Source: an uncultured Prevotella sp. (GTDB lineage Bacteria; Bacteroidota; Bacteroidia; Bacteroidales; Bacteroidaceae). Taken from it: a DNA stretch of 5,376 nt. A program made the position numbers and the translations under genes. Shown here piece after piece: positions 5,331 to 5,376 of the stretch. The notes below the pieces were generated by a model. That model was not told the DNA's origin and ran no database searches. It was given only the letters and a program-made list of their open reading frames with translations. Within the stretch, counting starts at the first letter, position 1, and every line of letters starts with the position of its first letter. The stretch is from NCBI GenBank assembly GCA_902497035.1, contig CABVDL010000133.1:1-5376 (forward strand), written 5' to 3'.

Positions 5331-5376
5331 CAGAGGTCAATAACACCCCATTTGCGACCAGTGAAATCGCCCCCGG

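Overview
The window shows a compact block of four genes, all on the minus strand, in a GC-rich bacterial genome (roughly 60% GC by eye, not computed). Protein character and signals point to the Bacteroidales, most likely a high-GC member of the Prevotellaceae or a relative. The four products look like the usual Bacteroidales versions of these families, no Shine-Dalgarno sequence precedes any start, and the only convincing promoter element is a Bacteroidetes-type -7 box (TAACTTTG). The genus is an inference.

In transcription order (right to left): a promoter near 5120-5127; an M3-family zinc metallopeptidase of the oligopeptidase/peptidyl-dipeptidase type (5087-3012); a dCMP deaminase starting with GTG (2876-2445); a membrane-anchored S41 carboxy-terminal processing protease with a PDZ domain and an odd lysine/alanine-rich tail (2381-672); and 5-formyltetrahydrofolate cyclo-ligase (595-59). 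Spacers are 135, 63 and 76 bp and no second clear promoter was seen, so one operon is the simplest reading. The deaminase supplies dUMP for thymidylate synthesis and the cyclo-ligase returns 5-formyl-THF to the active folate pool, so these two meet metabolically at thymidylate/one-carbon metabolism. The two proteases have no evident link to that pathway.

The unusual part is between the genes. Three of the four non-coding stretches that follow or separate genes carry short tandem repeats. Downstream of the S41 gene (616-686) and of the cyclo-ligase gene (1-67), the repeated unit contains the gene's own stop codon, and unit lengths are not multiples of three, so the copies put stop codons in all three frames. 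The right edge (5256-5376) holds a perfect 29-bp tandem duplication plus a 19-bp word identical to one in the left-edge array, so related repeats flank the whole gene block. In front of the dCMP deaminase lie an 18-21 bp repeat that forms five G-runs of four or more (a strong G-quadruplex motif in the template strand) and a perfect 9-bp-stem hairpin. I see no mobile element, CRISPR array, tRNA or rRNA. The genes are ordinary housekeeping genes, and the intergenic repeat architecture is the feature most worth following up.
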